Source: CAWDXG01 sp963822115
GTDB taxonomy: Bacteria > Myxococcota_A > Polyangia > Polyangiales > Polyangiaceae
Length of the DNA stretch: 64,000 nt
Reading direction: 5' to 3'
Assembly (NCBI GenBank): GCA_963822115.1
Contig: CAWGGM010000008.1
Span: forward strand, 496,001-560,000
Shown here: in pieces, positions 62,454-64,000 of the stretch
Numbering within the stretch: position 1 is the stretch's first letter
Layout of the letters: each line of letters begins with the position of its first letter
Notes under the pieces: generated by a model
Told to the model about the DNA's origin: nothing
Seen by the model: the letters and a program-made list of their open reading frames with translations, nothing else
Database searches by the model: none
Translations under genes and position numbers: made by a program

Positions 62454-64000
62454 GTGAAAAAGACTCTTCTTGGCTCGCTCTCCGCTCTGCTGGTCCTCGG
62501 CGCCGCGTCCGGCGCGCTGGCCACACCGTCCACGCCGCTGGTCCTGCCGGCGCTGAACACACCGTTCGTGACCGGCACGCTCCAGGCGCGAGCGCGCGCC
62601 ACACTGCTGGCGCGCTCGCCTGCGCTGTCGGGCATCGAGCTCTCGCACATCGCCACGTTCGACGCGGGCGGCGGGCGCAAGATCGTGAAGTTCGCGCAAC
62701 AGCACCTGGGGATCCCGGTGCTGGACCGCGGCGCGGCGGTGCTGCTCGACGCGCAGGGCCAGCCCACGAGCCTGGCGACGGCGCGCACCGTTTCCAGCTT
62801 TCCCTCGAGCGCCACGCCGGGCCTGATGCGGGACCAGGCTCTGCCCATCGCGTCGAAGCTGGCGGGCATCCAGATGCCGGACAAGCATGCGCGGCTGGCG
62901 TGGCTGCCGCAGGGCGACTCGGCGCGGCTGGTGTGGACGTTCTACGCGCCGGTGGCGGACGGGATCCCGTACGCGCCGGTGATCGTGCTCGACGCGAACA
63001 CGGGCGAGCTCATCGAGCGCTACAACGCCGTGGTCTTCGATCGACAGGCCAGCGTCAACGAGTTCAACCCCGTCAAGACGCCGACTCCGACAACGGTAAC
63101 GCTCTCGGATCTCGCGCAGGCCTCCACCAACCTGACGGACGAGCACGTCAAGGTGATGAACTGCATCGACAACCAGACCACCAAGACGTTCTACGGCATC
63201 ACCGTGCACAGCTGCGAGCTCCAGCAGAATGCCGTGGCCGACTCGAACGGGGACTTCACCAGCTACACGCGCGGCATCGACACCGCTCCGGAGGACAGCT
63301 ACGCGGAAGTGAGCATGTTCTACCAGGTGAGCAAGGCCTACGACTACCTACAGTCGCTCGGTATGCCTGATCTCCAGCCTGCGCAGCTGCCGGCCATCGT
63401 GAACCTGCGACTGCCGGACGGCATGATGCAGGGCAACATGACCAAGGCGGCCGACCCGAGCATCCCGCTGGTACCGTTCGACAATGCCTTCTTCTCGCCG
63501 CAGGACCCGATGTTCTCCACGGTGTTCAACATCCAGAGCGGCGCGATGTGGTTCGGTCAGGGAACGTACATCGACTTTTCCTACGACGGCAACGTCGTCT
63601 ACCACGAGTTCACGCACGCGATGATCGACCGCACCATCAAGCTGGTCGGCACCTGGCACCTCGACAGCCAGGGCGCGGTGGACTCGCCCGGCGCGATGAA
63701 CGAGGGGCTGGCGGACTTCTTCTCCAGCGCGATCACCGGCGACGGACAGGTCGGCGAGTACGCCAGCAAGGGGCTCACGACCACCGGCGCGATCCGCAAC
63801 CTGGACAACAAGGACACCTGCCCGGCGGGCCTTTCCGGCGAGGTCCACGCTGACTCGACGTTCTTCTCCGGCGGTCTGTGGGCGGTGCGCAAGACGCTCT
63901 CGGCTGCCGAACAGACCGAGTACGACAAGGCCATCCTCGCGGCGCTGATGAGCGCGCCCTCGGGCGACCTCGGCTACGGCGATCTGGAAAAGCTGTTCAG
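62454..64000 (+). CDS. Secreted M4/fungalysin-like zinc metallopeptidase (3' end outside window)
   Basis: At least 515 residues from GTG 62454 behind GGAGG; the frame runs to the window edge. A signal peptide ends near LGAASGALA, then TPSTPLVLP. An N-terminal pro-region has FTP/PepSY-like features (VIVLDANTGELIERYNAVVF). The zinc site is HEFTH (residues 384-388, in VVYHEFTHAMIDR), and NEGLADFFSSA supplies the downstream Glu ligand. This combination fits thermolysin-like gluzincins. No lipobox, so it is probably fully secreted, for example a predation or nutrient-scavenging protease (an inference). Confidence 0.88.
   Translation, partial: MKKTLLGSLSALLVLGAASGALATPSTPLVLPALNTPFVTGTLQARARATLLARSPALSGIELSHIATFDAGGGRKIVKFAQQHLGIPVLDRGAAVLLDAQGQPTSLATARTVSSFPSSATPGLMRDQALPIASKLAGIQMPDKHARLAWLPQGDSARLVWTFYAPVADGIPYAPVIVLDANTGELIERYNAVVFDRQASVNEFNPVKTPTPTTVTLSDLAQASTNLTDEHVKVMNCIDNQTTKTFYGITVHSCELQQNAVADSNGDFTSYTRGIDTAPEDSYAEVSMFYQVSKAYDYLQSLGMPDLQPAQLPAIVNLRLPDGMMQGNMTKAADPSIPLVPFDNAFFSPQDPMFSTVFNIQSGAMWFGQGTYIDFSYDGNVVYHEFTHAMIDRTIKLVGTWHLDSQGAVDSPGAMNEGLADFFSSAITGDGQVGEYASKGLTTTGAIRNLDNKDTCPAGLSGEVHADSTFFSGGLWAVRKTLSAAEQTEYDKAILAALMSAPSGDLGYGDLEKLF

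Noticed and set aside
1..64000. tRNA, rRNA, insertion sequences, integrases and phage genes
   Set aside because: None was recognised by eye; no transposase-like frames or terminal inverted repeats were seen. A covariance-model or IS search would be needed to exclude small RNA genes.

Overview
The window is a single high-GC, gene-dense chromosomal stretch. It most likely comes from a myxobacterium (Myxococcota, probably the Polyangia/Sorangium-like side). That is an inference from content: Myxococcus-type cysteine-rich repeats, many secreted lipoproteins with long Gly/Ala/Ser tethers, a Ser/Thr kinase fused to an RDD membrane domain, a stand-alone receiver with a Pro/Ala linker, and a very large alpha-2-macroglobulin lipoprotein. 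No rRNA, tRNA, CRISPR array, IS element or phage module was found. Many long open frames antisense to genes are composition artefacts of high GC and were left out.

Layout. 1-4505 (minus strand): hrcA, a double cyclic-nucleotide-binding protein, skp/ompH, lpxD and fabZ (cut by the window edge), an envelope/lipid A biogenesis run. 4638-9442: an extensin/M15-like secreted protein, a cysteine-repeat lipoprotein and a DUF255 thioredoxin-fold lipoprotein. 9558-14002: an orphan membrane sensor-like protein, an OPT-family transporter with a coupled small membrane protein, and an uncharacterised protein. 14003-14706 is the only long gene-free stretch; it carries about 21-bp degenerate repeats and lies ahead of a 1045-residue repetitive lipoprotein. 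17929-20602: YqeY, a kinase-RDD protein and the second of two zinc-ribbon/lectin-fold paralogues.

20599-26608 holds the most unusual locus. Crotonase, glycyl-radical enzyme and its radical-SAM activase overlap by 4 nt at each junction. They are followed after about 95 nt by the two translationally coupled zinc-ribbon proteins. A lipoyl-less E2-type acyltransferase is transcribed divergently. This looks like an oxygen-sensitive radical-chemistry pathway on acyl or aromatic substrates, but the substrate cannot be read from sequence.

26783-37826: a beta-helix lipoprotein, a small unknown, a receiver protein, valS, a DksA/TraR protein, a divergent hemolysin III/lipase pair around a strong palindrome, a DUF318 permease and a glutathione peroxidase. 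37882-42851: a second beta-helix lipoprotein, an acyl-CoA dehydrogenase broken by one extra base, a cupin, a dienelactone hydrolase and a tiny lipoprotein remnant. 42844-64000: a thioester-containing alpha-2-macroglobulin, a HELVE-motif lipoprotein, a 42-residue membrane peptide, darP, a tandem universal stress protein, a Pro/Gly/Tyr-rich membrane protein, an ammonium transporter, a DUF3556 protein, a Kelch lipoprotein, a helical-repeat lipoprotein, a class II photolyase and the start of an HEFTH metallopeptidase.

Taken together the window is mostly cell-envelope and surface biology plus housekeeping genes. All functions are inferred from motifs and remembered family features; no database search was possible.
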